Shown: positions 4,909 through 13,082 of the stretch, piece after piece | Layout of the letters: every line of letters begins with the position of its first letter | Position numbering within the stretch: the first letter of the stretch is position 1 | Virus record (IMG/VR): IMGVR_UViG_3300025085_002306 | Span: 1 to 25,917 of that record | DNA length: 25,917 nucleotides | Direction: 5' to 3' (one strand) | Source: a virus | Notes under the pieces: generated by a model | Told to the model about the DNA's origin: nothing | Seen by the model: only the letters and a program-made list of their open reading frames with translations | Databases searched by the model: none | Program-made: the position numbers and the translations under genes

Positions 4909-5548
4909 TCATAATATTATCAAGCAAAAAATTGGTCGAGTTCTTCATATTGGTGCAGACCGTGGTGGAGAACTCCCTCAATACAAAGATATGGGTGTTG
5001 AGGAAGTAGTTTGGGTAGAAGCAAATCCAGAGGTCTATGGTGAACTTCTGGAGAACCTTGAGATCATGAACGTTAGTGAGGTTCAGAGTCGTCCTTTCAA
5101 TCAACTTATCTCAGATAATGATGATGTTGAACTTGACTTTAATCTTTATTATGGTTGGGATGCAGGACACTTGGTAGGAAACAAGGGTATGTCTTCCCTC
5201 CTCCAAGCTAGAAACTCTTGGTGGGGATCTGAATGTTATCGTGGAACTATCAAACTCAATTCTCTTTCTGTGGATACTTTCCTAGAAAGAAATGAGATTG
5301 ATAACTCATTTGATATGATGAATATTGATACTCAGGGTGCAGAACTCATGGTGTTCAAAGGGGCAACTGAAGTTCTGAAGAAAGTGAGTGTGATTAACTG
5401 TGAGGTCACTTTTCATACACCTCACTACCATGATAATCCTGACTTTGATGAGGTATATGAATACCTGAAACCATTTGGATTCAAGCATATTCACACTGAC
5501 TATTGTCTGGAACGTAACTGGGGCGATGCCGTATTCGTGAAAGAATGA
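4898..5548 (+). CDS. FkbM-family methyltransferase
   Basis: 216 residues with a class I SAM-dependent methyltransferase fold. The SAM motif is RVLHIGADRGGELPQY (14-29), with the acidic residue at VEANP (about 40-44), and the family hallmark DMMNIDTQGAELMVFKGA lies at about residues 139-156. FkbM proteins O-methylate sugars or polyketides, and members in surface-polysaccharide clusters usually methylate glycan hydroxyls. The start overlaps the epimerase end by 11 bases. It likely modifies a sugar placed by the glycosyltransferases encoded downstream; the target is unknown. Confidence 0.87.
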   Translation: MSFDHNIIKQKIGRVLHIGADRGGELPQYKDMGVEEVVWVEANPEVYGELLENLEIMNVSEVQSRPFNQLISDNDDVELDFNLYYGWDAGHLVGNKGMSSLLQARNSWWGSECYRGTIKLNSLSVDTFLERNEIDNSFDMMNIDTQGAELMVFKGATEVLKKVSVINCEVTFHTPHYHDNPDFDEVYEYLKPFGFKHIHTDYCLERNWGDAVFVKE

Positions 5549-6312
5549 AAAAGTATTGTATAATTAAACAACCTGCTGGATTTGGAGACATACTATTTTG
5601 TCAAAAGATTGCAAAGGTGTTTCAAGAGAATACTGAATACAAAGAAATTATATGGCCAGTCGCTCCTGTGTATTCTTTTATTCAAGAATACATGGGAGAT
5701 GAGAATCTTCATTTTCCTAGGGAAGATGAGGATTTTCCTTTTAAAGAAGTGTATGAATCCAATAGTTACAGTTGTCTGCAGTCTGATCAATTCTTATTCA
5801 TTCCTCTACAGACTGCTGATTATACGATTTCATCTTGCAAATGTCATGGAAGTCGTAGAGATCATGGACACATCAAGTACAATTTCTGTAATGTAGACTA
5901 TCTCGACTGGAAAGATTATCTTTCATTTCGACGTTTTGAAAACAGAGAAGATGCTTTGATAGACTATCTTGGACTTGATCTAAACGAACCTTATAATCTA
6001 ATCAATAAGAGTTGCGGTACTCCTCCTCACTGTGAGTATCGTGAAAATATTAAACCAGATAATGATTATAAGAATATCTACATGGATCCCCTTGAAGGGT
6101 TCTCTTTATTTGACTGGTGTAAAGTGTTTGAACATGCACAAGAGATTCATACCATGGAAACTGGTGTATGGTATGTACTTGATAAACTAGGTTTAGAGAA
6201 TGTCTACATTTACTCTAAATACACAAGCGATTGGAATCCCGAAAAACATCTTCCAGATGACTTTTCGTATATGAAAGATAACTGCAATCCGAATTGGAAA
6301 CTTATTAACTAG
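5545..6312 (+). CDS. Glycosyltransferase-like protein of uncertain family
   Basis: 255 residues, translationally coupled by ATGA. The N-terminus KKYCIIKQPAGFGDILFCQKIAKVF (2-26) has the GxGD..F..P-like opening seen in GT-B enzymes such as the GT9 heptosyltransferases. Near the end, HTMETGVWYVLDKLGL (about 202-217) resembles the donor-binding ET...Y.L segment of the C-terminal half in that fold. The middle is cysteine-containing and has no recognised motif. The context among sugar genes supports a glycan role. At 255 residues it is shorter than the usual 320-350 of GT9, so the assignment is weak. It could be a fucosyltransferase-type fold or a related unclassified family. Confidence 0.5.
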   Translation: MKKYCIIKQPAGFGDILFCQKIAKVFQENTEYKEIIWPVAPVYSFIQEYMGDENLHFPREDEDFPFKEVYESNSYSCLQSDQFLFIPLQTADYTISSCKCHGSRRDHGHIKYNFCNVDYLDWKDYLSFRRFENREDALIDYLGLDLNEPYNLINKSCGTPPHCEYRENIKPDNDYKNIYMDPLEGFSLFDWCKVFEHAQEIHTMETGVWYVLDKLGLENVYIYSKYTSDWNPEKHLPDDFSYMKDNCNPNWKLIN

Positions 6313-6325
6313 GAGATTTTATTAG

Positions 6326-6958
6326 ATGGGATGCTTACGACGACATGAATTGACCGGATACATCAAAGACTATGGTCTAGAGTATTACTTTGAAACTGGA
6401 ACTGGTAAAGCAGAGGCTCTACAACATGCTGTCAACTATCCATTCAAAAAGTGCTACACTGTGGATATTGATGAGGACATGGTGGAGTATTCATACAACA
6501 AACTCAAGGATGAATCTACCTGCGATATTGAATTTTTTGTAGGAAAGTCTACTGAAGCTCTGGATGAACATGTTCCTGAGTTACCAGCAGATGTCCCCAC
6601 TCTATTCTTCCTGGACGCACACTTTCCTGGAGCAGACTTTCACAAGTGTAGTTACGAAGAATCTATCCGAGAGCACAAGCAAGATGCATTTCCACTAGAG
6701 GAAGAAGTGGATATTATTCTTAAGCATAGAGATGTTTCCAAAGATGTCTTTATTGTTGACGATTTGATTCTGTACCAAAAGGATGCTAAAGTAGAGTGTC
6801 TGCAGCAAGGTATCGTGTGGAAATACGACTGGCTTCAGGAGGAACTAAACCTTCAAACTAGCGCAAACTTCCTGTATAAGAAGTTTGAAAAGACACATGA
6901 CTTTAAAACCGACTTGAGAGATCAAGGATACCTTATTATTACACCCAAATCTAAATGA
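6326..6958 (+). CDS. SAM-dependent methyltransferase-like protein
   Basis: A 210-residue protein with class I methyltransferase features: YYFETGTGKAEALQHAV (20-36) for motif I, YTVDIDEDMVEYS (about 44-56) with an acidic SAM-ribose contact, and a post-motif TLFFLDAHFPGADFH (about 91-105). The histidine after FLDAHF is as in TylF/MycF-like sugar O-methyltransferases, a plausible but unproven relation. A good Shine-Dalgarno (TAGGAG) overlaps the previous stop. This is the largest gap in the operon, 13 bases. It probably methylates a sugar; the substrate is unknown. Confidence 0.65.
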   Translation: MGCLRRHELTGYIKDYGLEYYFETGTGKAEALQHAVNYPFKKCYTVDIDEDMVEYSYNKLKDESTCDIEFFVGKSTEALDEHVPELPADVPTLFFLDAHFPGADFHKCSYEESIREHKQDAFPLEEEVDIILKHRDVSKDVFIVDDLILYQKDAKVECLQQGIVWKYDWLQEELNLQTSANFLYKKFEKTHDFKTDLRDQGYLIITPKSK

Positions 6959-7815
6959 AAACAATTGTTATTTCCTCTGACCACAACGGAGTTGAAGATA
7001 AAGAACAACTGAAGACATATTTGAAAGGTGAAGGGTATCGTGTTATTGACATCGGACCCTATACTCCAGAGGTTAGTGTTGATTATGTGGACTATGCTGC
7101 ACAACTTTCGACTATCGTAAGTAACAAGGAAGCAGACAGAGGTATCCTTCTCTGTGGCACTGGTGTTGGTATGAGTATCGTTGCTAATCGGTATCCTGGA
7201 GTCCGTGCAGTGCTTGCACATAACGAATTAACTGCTGTTAAGTCCAGGGAACATAACGATTCTAACGTCCTTTGTCTTGGATCTTGGCTTTCCTCTCAGA
7301 TTGAGATGCGAGAGATGTCTAAGATGTGGTTAGATGAGGCATGGGGAGAAGGTCGTCACATTAAACGTCTGACAAAAATTGATGCCAATACAGGAATTGT
7401 ACTGACAAATGGTGTCTTTGACATTCTACATAAGGGTCATATTGAACTTCTGAAGTTCTCTAAGATGCAAGGAACGAAACTGATTATTGCTATTGATTCT
7501 GATCGTAGAGTCAAAGAGTTGAAGGGAAATGACCGACCGATCAATAATCAGGAGGATCGTAGGAGAATTCTTGAGACCAATCGGTATGTAGATGAGGTTG
7601 TGATCTTTGATTCTGTAGAAGAATTGCAAGGATTCTACGATACTTTATCTCCAAATGTGATCGTCAAGGGGTCTGAATGGACTGCTGATGAGGTCAGAGA
7701 ACGTGATAATATTCCAGAGAACATTCAGATTAAGGTCTATCCTCTGGTTGGTGACTATTCCACCACAAATACTATGCACAAGATTCGGGATATGGAAAAA
7801 TGCGAGAAAATCTGA
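6955..7815 (+). CDS. Fusion of RpiB/LacAB-type sugar-phosphate isomerase and HldE/RfaE2-type nucleotidyltransferase
   Basis: Two clear domains in 286 residues. Residues 1-130 match RpiB: SSDHNG (7-12), ILLCGTGVGMSI (64-75) with catalytic-position C67, and REHNDSNVLCLGS (98-110). Residues 144-286 match the C-terminal domain of HldE (heptose-1-phosphate adenylyltransferase): TNGVFDILHKGHI (151-163, HxGH motif), SDRRVKELKGNDRPIN (182-197), VIVKGSEWT (235-243) and YSTTN (268-272). In E. coli HldE the nucleotidyltransferase is fused to the kinase; here it is fused to an isomerase, and the kinase is the next gene, overlapping by 16 bases. I infer the isomerase replaces GmhA and converts a ketose phosphate (sedoheptulose-7-P, or a pentulose-P) into the aldose that the kinase and transferase then activate. 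Confidence 0.87.
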   Translation: MKTIVISSDHNGVEDKEQLKTYLKGEGYRVIDIGPYTPEVSVDYVDYAAQLSTIVSNKEADRGILLCGTGVGMSIVANRYPGVRAVLAHNELTAVKSREHNDSNVLCLGSWLSSQIEMREMSKMWLDEAWGEGRHIKRLTKIDANTGIVLTNGVFDILHKGHIELLKFSKMQGTKLIIAIDSDRRVKELKGNDRPINNQEDRRRILETNRYVDEVVIFDSVEELQGFYDTLSPNVIVKGSEWTADEVRERDNIPENIQIKVYPLVGDYSTTNTMHKIRDMEKCEKI

Positions 7816-8579
7816 AGTATCTAATTATTGGTGATACGATTATTGATGAGACTGTTGAGTTGAAAGTCAGTGGTCTTTCTTTGGAATCACCTACAATTAA
7901 AACCACTCCTGTTGATCGATACTATGACTATGGTGGTGCTGCAAATGTGGCAAAATACCTGTCAAAGTTTGGTAGAGACGTGACATTTGTCACTTCTATG
8001 GATATTTCTATGGCAGAAATGTTTGAAGAGAAGTATAATGTTCGAGTATTGAATTATTTTCAGGGAAAACCAAATGTCAAGACCAGATATTGGGTGAGCC
8101 ATGGTGATTCTAGATACAAACATCTCCAGGTAAATGATGTAAACGGTGAGTTTTCCTTATCAACTCTAGAAAATTTTGACATAGATGGGTATGATATCGT
8201 TGCATTCTCTGACTATCGTTGTGGATTTATCAAGGAGTCATTCATCTCTCATGTGACAAACACTGGGAAAATTACATACGCATCTTCTCAAATTTCTAGT
8301 CAACAATCCAACTATGATCGGTATTTTGATATCGATTATCTTGTTTGTAACAAACATGAGTCTCAATTTACTGATAGATTGACCAATATTTGCATCACTA
8401 TGGGTGATGAAGGGTGTATAATGAACGGCATAAAGCACTCTATTGCTCCTGTAAAGGACCCAATAAATACGATTGGTGCAGGTGATTGCTTCTATGCCGC
8501 TCTGTTAGCGACAGGCGATCCCAACTTTGCTAATAAAAAAGCGTCTGAGTATGTTTCTAACAATATTGAAAGAGATTGA
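7800..8579 (+). CDS. PfkB-family sugar kinase, HldE/RfaE1-like
   Basis: 259 residues. Signatures: GDTIIDETVEL (11-21), SPTIKTTPVDRYYDYGGAANVAKYL (30-54), which match the HldE kinase start (sugar-binding region GGAANVA), and the PfkB family motif TIGAGDCF with D229 as the catalytic base. HldE kinase phosphorylates heptose-7-phosphate at O1; the full-length domain is about 310 residues, so this is a shortened version. It overlaps the end of the RpiB-nucleotidyltransferase fusion, and together they would supply the kinase and nucleotidyl transfer steps of an activated heptose (or analogous sugar). The phosphatase GmhB is not seen in HldE form, though a HAD phosphatase lies further down (14702-15049). 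Confidence 0.82.
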   Translation: MRENLKYLIIGDTIIDETVELKVSGLSLESPTIKTTPVDRYYDYGGAANVAKYLSKFGRDVTFVTSMDISMAEMFEEKYNVRVLNYFQGKPNVKTRYWVSHGDSRYKHLQVNDVNGEFSLSTLENFDIDGYDIVAFSDYRCGFIKESFISHVTNTGKITYASSQISSQQSNYDRYFDIDYLVCNKHESQFTDRLTNICITMGDEGCIMNGIKHSIAPVKDPINTIGAGDCFYAALLATGDPNFANKKASEYVSNNIERD

Positions 8580-9255
8580 GGACTGCCTCAAGCTTAACAA
8601 GAGTCTAAAAGAAAATAACTTAGTAAAACTAACTTGGGGTAATGCTAGTGTGCTTTCCGAAGATGGAAAGCATGTTGTGATCAAACCATCTGGGGTTGAC
8701 TTTGACAAAATTAAGTTCAGTGATCTCTGTATCATAGAACTCTATACTGGAAAGTTGATTTCTGGAATGAAACCATCTGTAGATACTGCTATTCACTTAG
8801 AGATCTACAAGGCATTTCCAGAGATCAAGTCTATTATCCATAGTCATTCTAAGTTTGCAACCTCTTGGGCTCAGGCACTGAAGTCCATTCCAATCCTTGG
8901 AACTACACATGCAGACTATTTCTTGTCTGACATTCCGATTGCAAGGCAACTTGAGAAGAATGAACTGGAAGAATATGAAAAGAATCTAGGACAGTCTGTT
9001 GTTGATTATTTTCAAAAGCACAAGGTTAATCCTCTGAATATTCCTGCAATACTTCTGCCTGGGCATGGTGTTATGGTCTTCTCCAACTCACCAAAGAGAA
9101 CTTTGGAGTGTGCTATCGTGCTTGAAGAAATAGCAGAGATGGCGTATTATACTGTAAAGATAAATCCAAACATAGAACAAACAGAATTATCTGAAATTTT
9201 GTACGAAAAACACTTTGAACGAAAGAATGGCATCAACAAATACTACGGACAATAG
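8551..9255 (+). CDS. Class II aldolase/adducin-family protein, AraD-like
   Basis: I take the ATG at 8551 (MFLTILKEIEDCLKLN), since the open frame upstream has only a TTG start and sits inside the kinase gene; the overlap is 29 bases. The 234-residue protein follows L-ribulose-5-phosphate 4-epimerase: KLTWGNASVL, VIKPSGVDFD, SVDTAIHLEIYKAFPEI, then the metal site IIHSHSKFATSWAQ and GTTHADYF, with a third histidine in LLPGHGVMVFS. The family includes 4-epimerases of L-ribulose/D-xylulose-5-phosphate and aldolases. In this cluster it may provide a pentose phosphate or a triose unit for an unusual sugar. The substrate cannot be read from sequence. Confidence 0.82.
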   Translation: MFLTILKEIEDCLKLNKSLKENNLVKLTWGNASVLSEDGKHVVIKPSGVDFDKIKFSDLCIIELYTGKLISGMKPSVDTAIHLEIYKAFPEIKSIIHSHSKFATSWAQALKSIPILGTTHADYFLSDIPIARQLEKNELEEYEKNLGQSVVDYFQKHKVNPLNIPAILLPGHGVMVFSNSPKRTLECAIVLEEIAEMAYYTVKINPNIEQTELSEILYEKHFERKNGINKYYGQ

Positions 9256-9652
9256 TTACGGAAGACAGGACTTACCCCCTGTTCTTAAGTGTGATGAGAA
9301 GAGAGACAAGTATTGGGGTTACATTACCACAGTGTTTGCTACTGAAGACTTCACACTCAAAGAAGTCTTTATGAAGGGTGGTACTCAAAGTAGTATGGAG
9401 TATCATGTCAATAAAGACGAATATTACTACATCCAATCTGGTAAATTAAAGGTTGGAATGAGGATCGGAAGAGCAAAAAACAAGTCAATCATTCTTGAAG
9501 CAGGTGATGTGTTTCACATTCCACCAGGTTTGATGCATATGCGTATTGCAATTGAGGACACGCTTGTGATAGAATGGTCGAATAAAGACGATGATAGTGA
9601 CTCTAACATCGTTGAAGATGGCAAAACCTACGTATTTACTGAAGACGAATGA
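9227..9652 (+). CDS. Cupin-domain protein (mannose-6-phosphate isomerase-like)
   Basis: The start at 9227 (MASTNTTDNSYGRQDLPPV) follows GAAAG and is preferred over an upstream TTG. In 141 residues there is one cupin: EYHVNKDEYYYIQSGKLKV, which supplies the HxxxE-type metal-binding motif, then EAGDVFHIPPGLMHMRIAI with the distal histidine. Such small cupins resemble the sugar-phosphate isomerase and dTDP-sugar epimerase superfamily and often sit in glycan operons. It overlaps the AraD-like gene by 29 bases. The likely role is sugar-phosphate isomerisation or epimerisation; alternative cupin functions (dioxygenase, binding protein) are not excluded. Confidence 0.75.
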   Translation: MASTNTTDNSYGRQDLPPVLKCDEKRDKYWGYITTVFATEDFTLKEVFMKGGTQSSMEYHVNKDEYYYIQSGKLKVGMRIGRAKNKSIILEAGDVFHIPPGLMHMRIAIEDTLVIEWSNKDDDSDSNIVEDGKTYVFTEDE

Positions 9653-10320
9653 ATTATCTGTTTGCTGACACAGCTAACCTTGATGAGATCAAGGTAGCAC
9701 ATGACATGGGTGTGATTCAAGGTGTGACAACCAATCCATCCATTATTGCTAAAGAACCACAAGGAAGTTTTGATGATTTGATCATGAAACTCTCTGAGTA
9801 TTGTGGTGCAGAGAAACTTTCTCTGAGTGTAGAGGTCTTTGCTGAAGAATATGATGCGATCGTGAAGCAGGCATGTGAGATCTATGAGAAGTTCTCTGCT
9901 GTATGTCCTGATCTTTACGTCAAAATTCCTGTTGGATTTGATGAACTACGAGCAATCAAGACTTGTTCTAAGAATGGTGTAAAGATTAATGCTACTATCT
10001 GCTATAGTGAACAGCAACTTATTCACTGTGCCTCTGCTGGTGCCAAGTATGTTTCTCTGTTCTATTGCCGACTGAAGCAACATGGTGGTGATGTAGAGAG
10101 GGCTCTGAAGAGAACTCGACGCTACATTCTTGAGAACGGTTTGGACACTCAGATTATCGCTGGTAGTATTCGCACACAGCAAGACGTGTGTGATGCCTGG
10201 GATTATGGTGCTGACATCGTTACAACGGGCCTTCCTGTTATTAAAGAGATGGTTTCTCACCCCAAAACAACGGAATCTTATAATGGATTCATGAATGATT
10301 TTTCTGCGTGGATGAATTGA
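9649..10320 (+). CDS. talC: Transaldolase/fructose-6-phosphate aldolase-like enzyme (TalC type)
   Basis: 223 residues in a compact TalC/FSA TIM-barrel. The start MNYLFADTANLDEIK and GVTTNPSIIAKEP (25-37) are classic, the Schiff-base lysine is K92 in YVKIPVGFDEL, and GVKINATICYSEQQLIHCASAGAKYVSLFY follows. TalC is a known cyanophage gene that redirects host carbon through the pentose phosphate pathway. Its place here, inside the surface-sugar operon next to an isomerase, kinase and aldolase rather than with electron-transport genes, suggests it may supply sedoheptulose-7-phosphate for the heptose-type module, which is inference. ATGA overlap with the cupin gene. Confidence 0.87.
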   Translation: MNYLFADTANLDEIKVAHDMGVIQGVTTNPSIIAKEPQGSFDDLIMKLSEYCGAEKLSLSVEVFAEEYDAIVKQACEIYEKFSAVCPDLYVKIPVGFDELRAIKTCSKNGVKINATICYSEQQLIHCASAGAKYVSLFYCRLKQHGGDVERALKRTRRYILENGLDTQIIAGSIRTQQDVCDAWDYGADIVTTGLPVIKEMVSHPKTTESYNGFMNDFSAWMN

Positions 10321-11072
10321 TGAATAGGATTGAAGATTATCTTGAACTAAAATTGAATCTTGTTAAGTGGATTAAAGAATACGCAGACAAAAATAAGATC
10401 AAATCACTGGTCGTTGGTGTATCGGGTGGTATTGATTCTGCTGTAGTCTCTACTCTTTGTGCTGAGACTGGACTTCCTACTTATGTTTTAGGTATGCCTA
10501 TTCATCAGAAAGAAGATCAGGAAAATTTATCAGATATACATCTTGATTGGTTGGTAGGGAAATATGCCAACGTAACCAAACTTAAGTACGACTTATCCAA
10601 TACATTTAATACATTTGTATCTGCTATGGATGGGTATAACGAAAATAAACTTGCTCTTGCAAACACTAGATCTCGTATTCGCATGGTGACTTTATATCAG
10701 GTTGCTGGATCTGTAGGTGGTATCGTAGTAGGTACAGGAAATAAAGTTGAAGATTACGGTGTCGGATTCTATACTAAATATGGTGACGGAGGAGTTGATA
10801 TCGCTCCTATCGCAGACCTTTACAAAACTGAAGTATGGGAACTTGGAAAATTTTTGGGAGTTGACCCAGGAATTATTGAAGCAAAACCAACTGATGGATT
10901 ATGGGATGATGGTAGAAACGATGAAGACCAACTAGGTGCTTCTTATGAAGATCTAGAGTATGCCATGGAGCATGGCCATGGACCTGCCGTTAGAGTCTTA
11001 CATGACTTTAATGCCCAAAATAAGCATAAAATGATACCTATTCCTACATTCAAACTGGAGAGTAAAGTATGA
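10320..11072 (+). CDS. nadE: NH3-dependent NAD+ synthetase
   Basis: The start at 10320 overlaps the previous stop as TGATG; an in-frame GTG at 10308 is possible. 250 residues with the ATP-pyrophosphatase P-loop GVSGGIDSAVV (about 34-44), then ANTRSRIRMVTLYQVA, GTGNKVEDYGVGFYTKYGDG, and IAPIADLYKTEVWELGKFLGV with a final DEDQLGASYEDL. It makes NAD+ from nicotinic acid adenine dinucleotide with ammonia. No glutaminase domain is fused, as in bacterial NadE. NAD would serve the dehydrogenase that follows, and could also sustain infection when host NAD is depleted. The function is firm from motifs; the reason for its place here is inferred. Confidence 0.9.
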   Translation: MNRIEDYLELKLNLVKWIKEYADKNKIKSLVVGVSGGIDSAVVSTLCAETGLPTYVLGMPIHQKEDQENLSDIHLDWLVGKYANVTKLKYDLSNTFNTFVSAMDGYNENKLALANTRSRIRMVTLYQVAGSVGGIVVGTGNKVEDYGVGFYTKYGDGGVDIAPIADLYKTEVWELGKFLGVDPGIIEAKPTDGLWDDGRNDEDQLGASYEDLEYAMEHGHGPAVRVLHDFNAQNKHKMIPIPTFKLESKV

Positions 11073-12295
11073 CAAACGTTGCGATGATTGGCGTAGGCAA
11101 GTTGGGTCAAGCCTGCGCTGAAGTTATGGCAGAAACATATCCAGTTGTTGGATATGATGTATCTCCCAGAAGTCCTAAGAACTTTGAAATGGTTGATACT
11201 GTTGAGAAGGCAGTGAACTTTGGCGATATTATTTTTATCGCTGCTCCTACTCCTCATGATCCCCTGTATGATGGCCGTCAACCAACTGCTCATCTACCTA
11301 ACAAAGATTTTGACTACACGATTGTCAAAGAGATTATTGGCAACGTAAATCAATATGCAGACAAGTCTAAACTTGTAGTGCTGATCTCCACAGTTCTTCC
11401 TGGCACCACACGTCGGGAACTTGAACCGTTGATTACTAATGCAAGGTTCGTCTACAATCCATATCTGATTGCTATGGGTACTGTTGGTTGGGACTTCTCT
11501 AATCCAGAGATGGTGATGATTGGAACTGACGATGGATCTGAGACTGGTGATGCAAAAGAACTGATCGACTTCTATCTTCCTATGATGAAGAATGCTCCAC
11601 GTTTCGTTGTAGGAACCTGGGACGAGTGTGAGTGCATTAAGATTTTCTACAATACCTTCATCTCTGCCAAACTCAGTCTGGTTAATATGATCCAGGATGT
11701 TGCAGAGAAGCAGGGTAACATTAATGTTGACGTTGTTACCGATGCACTGAAGAACTCTGATCAACGTATCATGGGCCCTCGCTACATGAAGGCAGGTATG
11801 GGTGATGGTGGTGCTTGTCACCCTAGAGATAATATTGCTTTACGTTGGATGTCAGATAACCTTGATTTGGGTTATGATATCTTTGACGCTATCATGGAAG
11901 CAAGAGAGATTCAGGCAAAGAACATCGCTATCAAACTCCTGGAACCTGGTCTTCCTGTTGTGATTGTTGGTAAGGCATACAAACCCCACGTTCACTACGT
12001 TGACGGATCTTACAGCATCTTGGTGGGGCATTACGTTGAAGAACTTGGCGGCACTGTCTACTATGATGATGACTATACTGGGGATAAACCGCCCGAAGAT
12101 TTAGGTGCTGCATCTTATCTGTTGGGACATGATCCTGAGTCTGCATTCCTTGGATGTCTTGATCCTGATCCAGACAAGGAAGAGTCTTCTATCTTCCCAG
12201 AGGGGTCTGTAATTATTGATCCTTGGAGAAAGTGTCCAGATATTCCTGGATGCACAGTTGTTCACTATGGTAATACCAGATTCAAGAGAGGTTGA
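11069..12295 (+). CDS. UDP-glucose/GDP-mannose dehydrogenase family protein
   Basis: 408 residues. A Rossmann start VAMIGVGKLGQACAEV (4-19), the central helical segment with ECIKIFYNTFISAKL (about 187-201) containing the lysine and asparagine of the family, and the catalytic cysteine C250 in GDGGACHPRDN (247-257 region), matching GxGGxCxPKD except that the lysine is arginine. These enzymes oxidise a nucleotide sugar to the uronic acid with two NAD+. The C-terminal domain (about 280-408) is present with GKAYKP. The N-terminal part of the TPHDPLYDGRQPT segment diverges from standard UGDH, so the sugar donor is unclear. ATGA overlap with nadE, whose product is NAD+. Confidence 0.82.
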   Translation: MTNVAMIGVGKLGQACAEVMAETYPVVGYDVSPRSPKNFEMVDTVEKAVNFGDIIFIAAPTPHDPLYDGRQPTAHLPNKDFDYTIVKEIIGNVNQYADKSKLVVLISTVLPGTTRRELEPLITNARFVYNPYLIAMGTVGWDFSNPEMVMIGTDDGSETGDAKELIDFYLPMMKNAPRFVVGTWDECECIKIFYNTFISAKLSLVNMIQDVAEKQGNINVDVVTDALKNSDQRIMGPRYMKAGMGDGGACHPRDNIALRWMSDNLDLGYDIFDAIMEAREIQAKNIAIKLLEPGLPVVIVGKAYKPHVHYVDGSYSILVGHYVEELGGTVYYDDDYTGDKPPEDLGAASYLLGHDPESAFLGCLDPDPDKEESSIFPEGSVIIDPWRKCPDIPGCTVVHYGNTRFKRG

Positions 12296-12296
12296 T

Positions 12297-13082
12297 ATGT
12301 TAAAATTTTCAGACAGAATGAGAAATGGACAATCCCCTTGGATTGTCAACATTTATGAGCAGTTCTTCAAAGATAAGACTGATGGATTCCTTGTAGAGAT
12401 TGGTGTTGGTGAAGTTCTTGACTGGACCAAGATGGGATTTCATAGTTCCACTGGATCTGGTGATAAGGGATATGTGAATGCTAATAGCACTGACAGAGTT
12501 CTTGACTGGGATGTTGATTGGGACAACGGTAAGATCATTCAAGGTGACAATCACACTGTAGAATTAGTTCAACAAGGTTGGACTGGTATCTACATCGATC
12601 CTCTTCGTGAGTTTATTGATAATGAACTGGAACCTGTATTCAAAAAGACTCTGACTGAAGAGCATTTCAATAAGATCAAGTTTGTGCGACAAGGAGCCTC
12701 TGATAGAAAGAAGGTATGTGTGCTAGAGCATCATGAAACTCTTGCTGAGACGGATGATTTTACGATTACTGGTGAGATTCAACCATACAATTATCAAGGA
12801 AGAAAGGTTGTTTGTGATAGAACATCTGATATCCTAGAAGAGAATGGTTGCCCCTATGATATCGACTTTATGTTGATTGATGCCGAGTCTGCTGAGGTTG
12901 ACATCATTAATGGTATTGACTTTGATAAGCATAGACCTAGACTGATGTTCATCGAGACCATGCACACGGGTAGAGAAGCAATCACAGATGTCCTTCCTGA
13001 TGAATACATCGAGGCAGTGACTGATGGATTGAATACTCTGTACGTTCATGAGAACTTCTATAAGGGACCAATCATCTTATGA
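12297..13082 (+). CDS. FkbM-family methyltransferase-like protein
   Basis: The start at 12297, one base after the dehydrogenase stop, is preferred over a distant upstream ATG. 261 residues. The N-terminal half holds GFLVEIGVGEVLDWTKMG (about 30-47), a SAM-binding-like loop, and GIYIDPLREF with an acidic residue. The later TSDILEENGCPYDIDFMLIDAESAEVDIINGIDF is the FkbM-type D-x-E-G/A hallmark (LIDAESAEVDIINGI). The protein has a long insertion (about 50-85) with aromatic and aspartate residues absent from the other FkbM gene at 4898. Probably an O-methyltransferase on a sugar, unproven. Confidence 0.7.
   Translation: MLKFSDRMRNGQSPWIVNIYEQFFKDKTDGFLVEIGVGEVLDWTKMGFHSSTGSGDKGYVNANSTDRVLDWDVDWDNGKIIQGDNHTVELVQQGWTGIYIDPLREFIDNELEPVFKKTLTEEHFNKIKFVRQGASDRKKVCVLEHHETLAETDDFTITGEIQPYNYQGRKVVCDRTSDILEENGCPYDIDFMLIDAESAEVDIINGIDFDKHRPRLMFIETMHTGREAITDVLPDEYIEAVTDGLNTLYVHENFYKGPIIL

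Noticed and set aside
8527-8550. Earlier TTG start for the AraD-like gene
   Set aside because: The ATG at 8551 gives the expected family N-terminus; the extra residues lie wholly inside the kinase gene.
12216-12296. Earlier start for the FkbM-like gene
   Set aside because: It would overlap the dehydrogenase by 80 bases and lacks a family match in that part.
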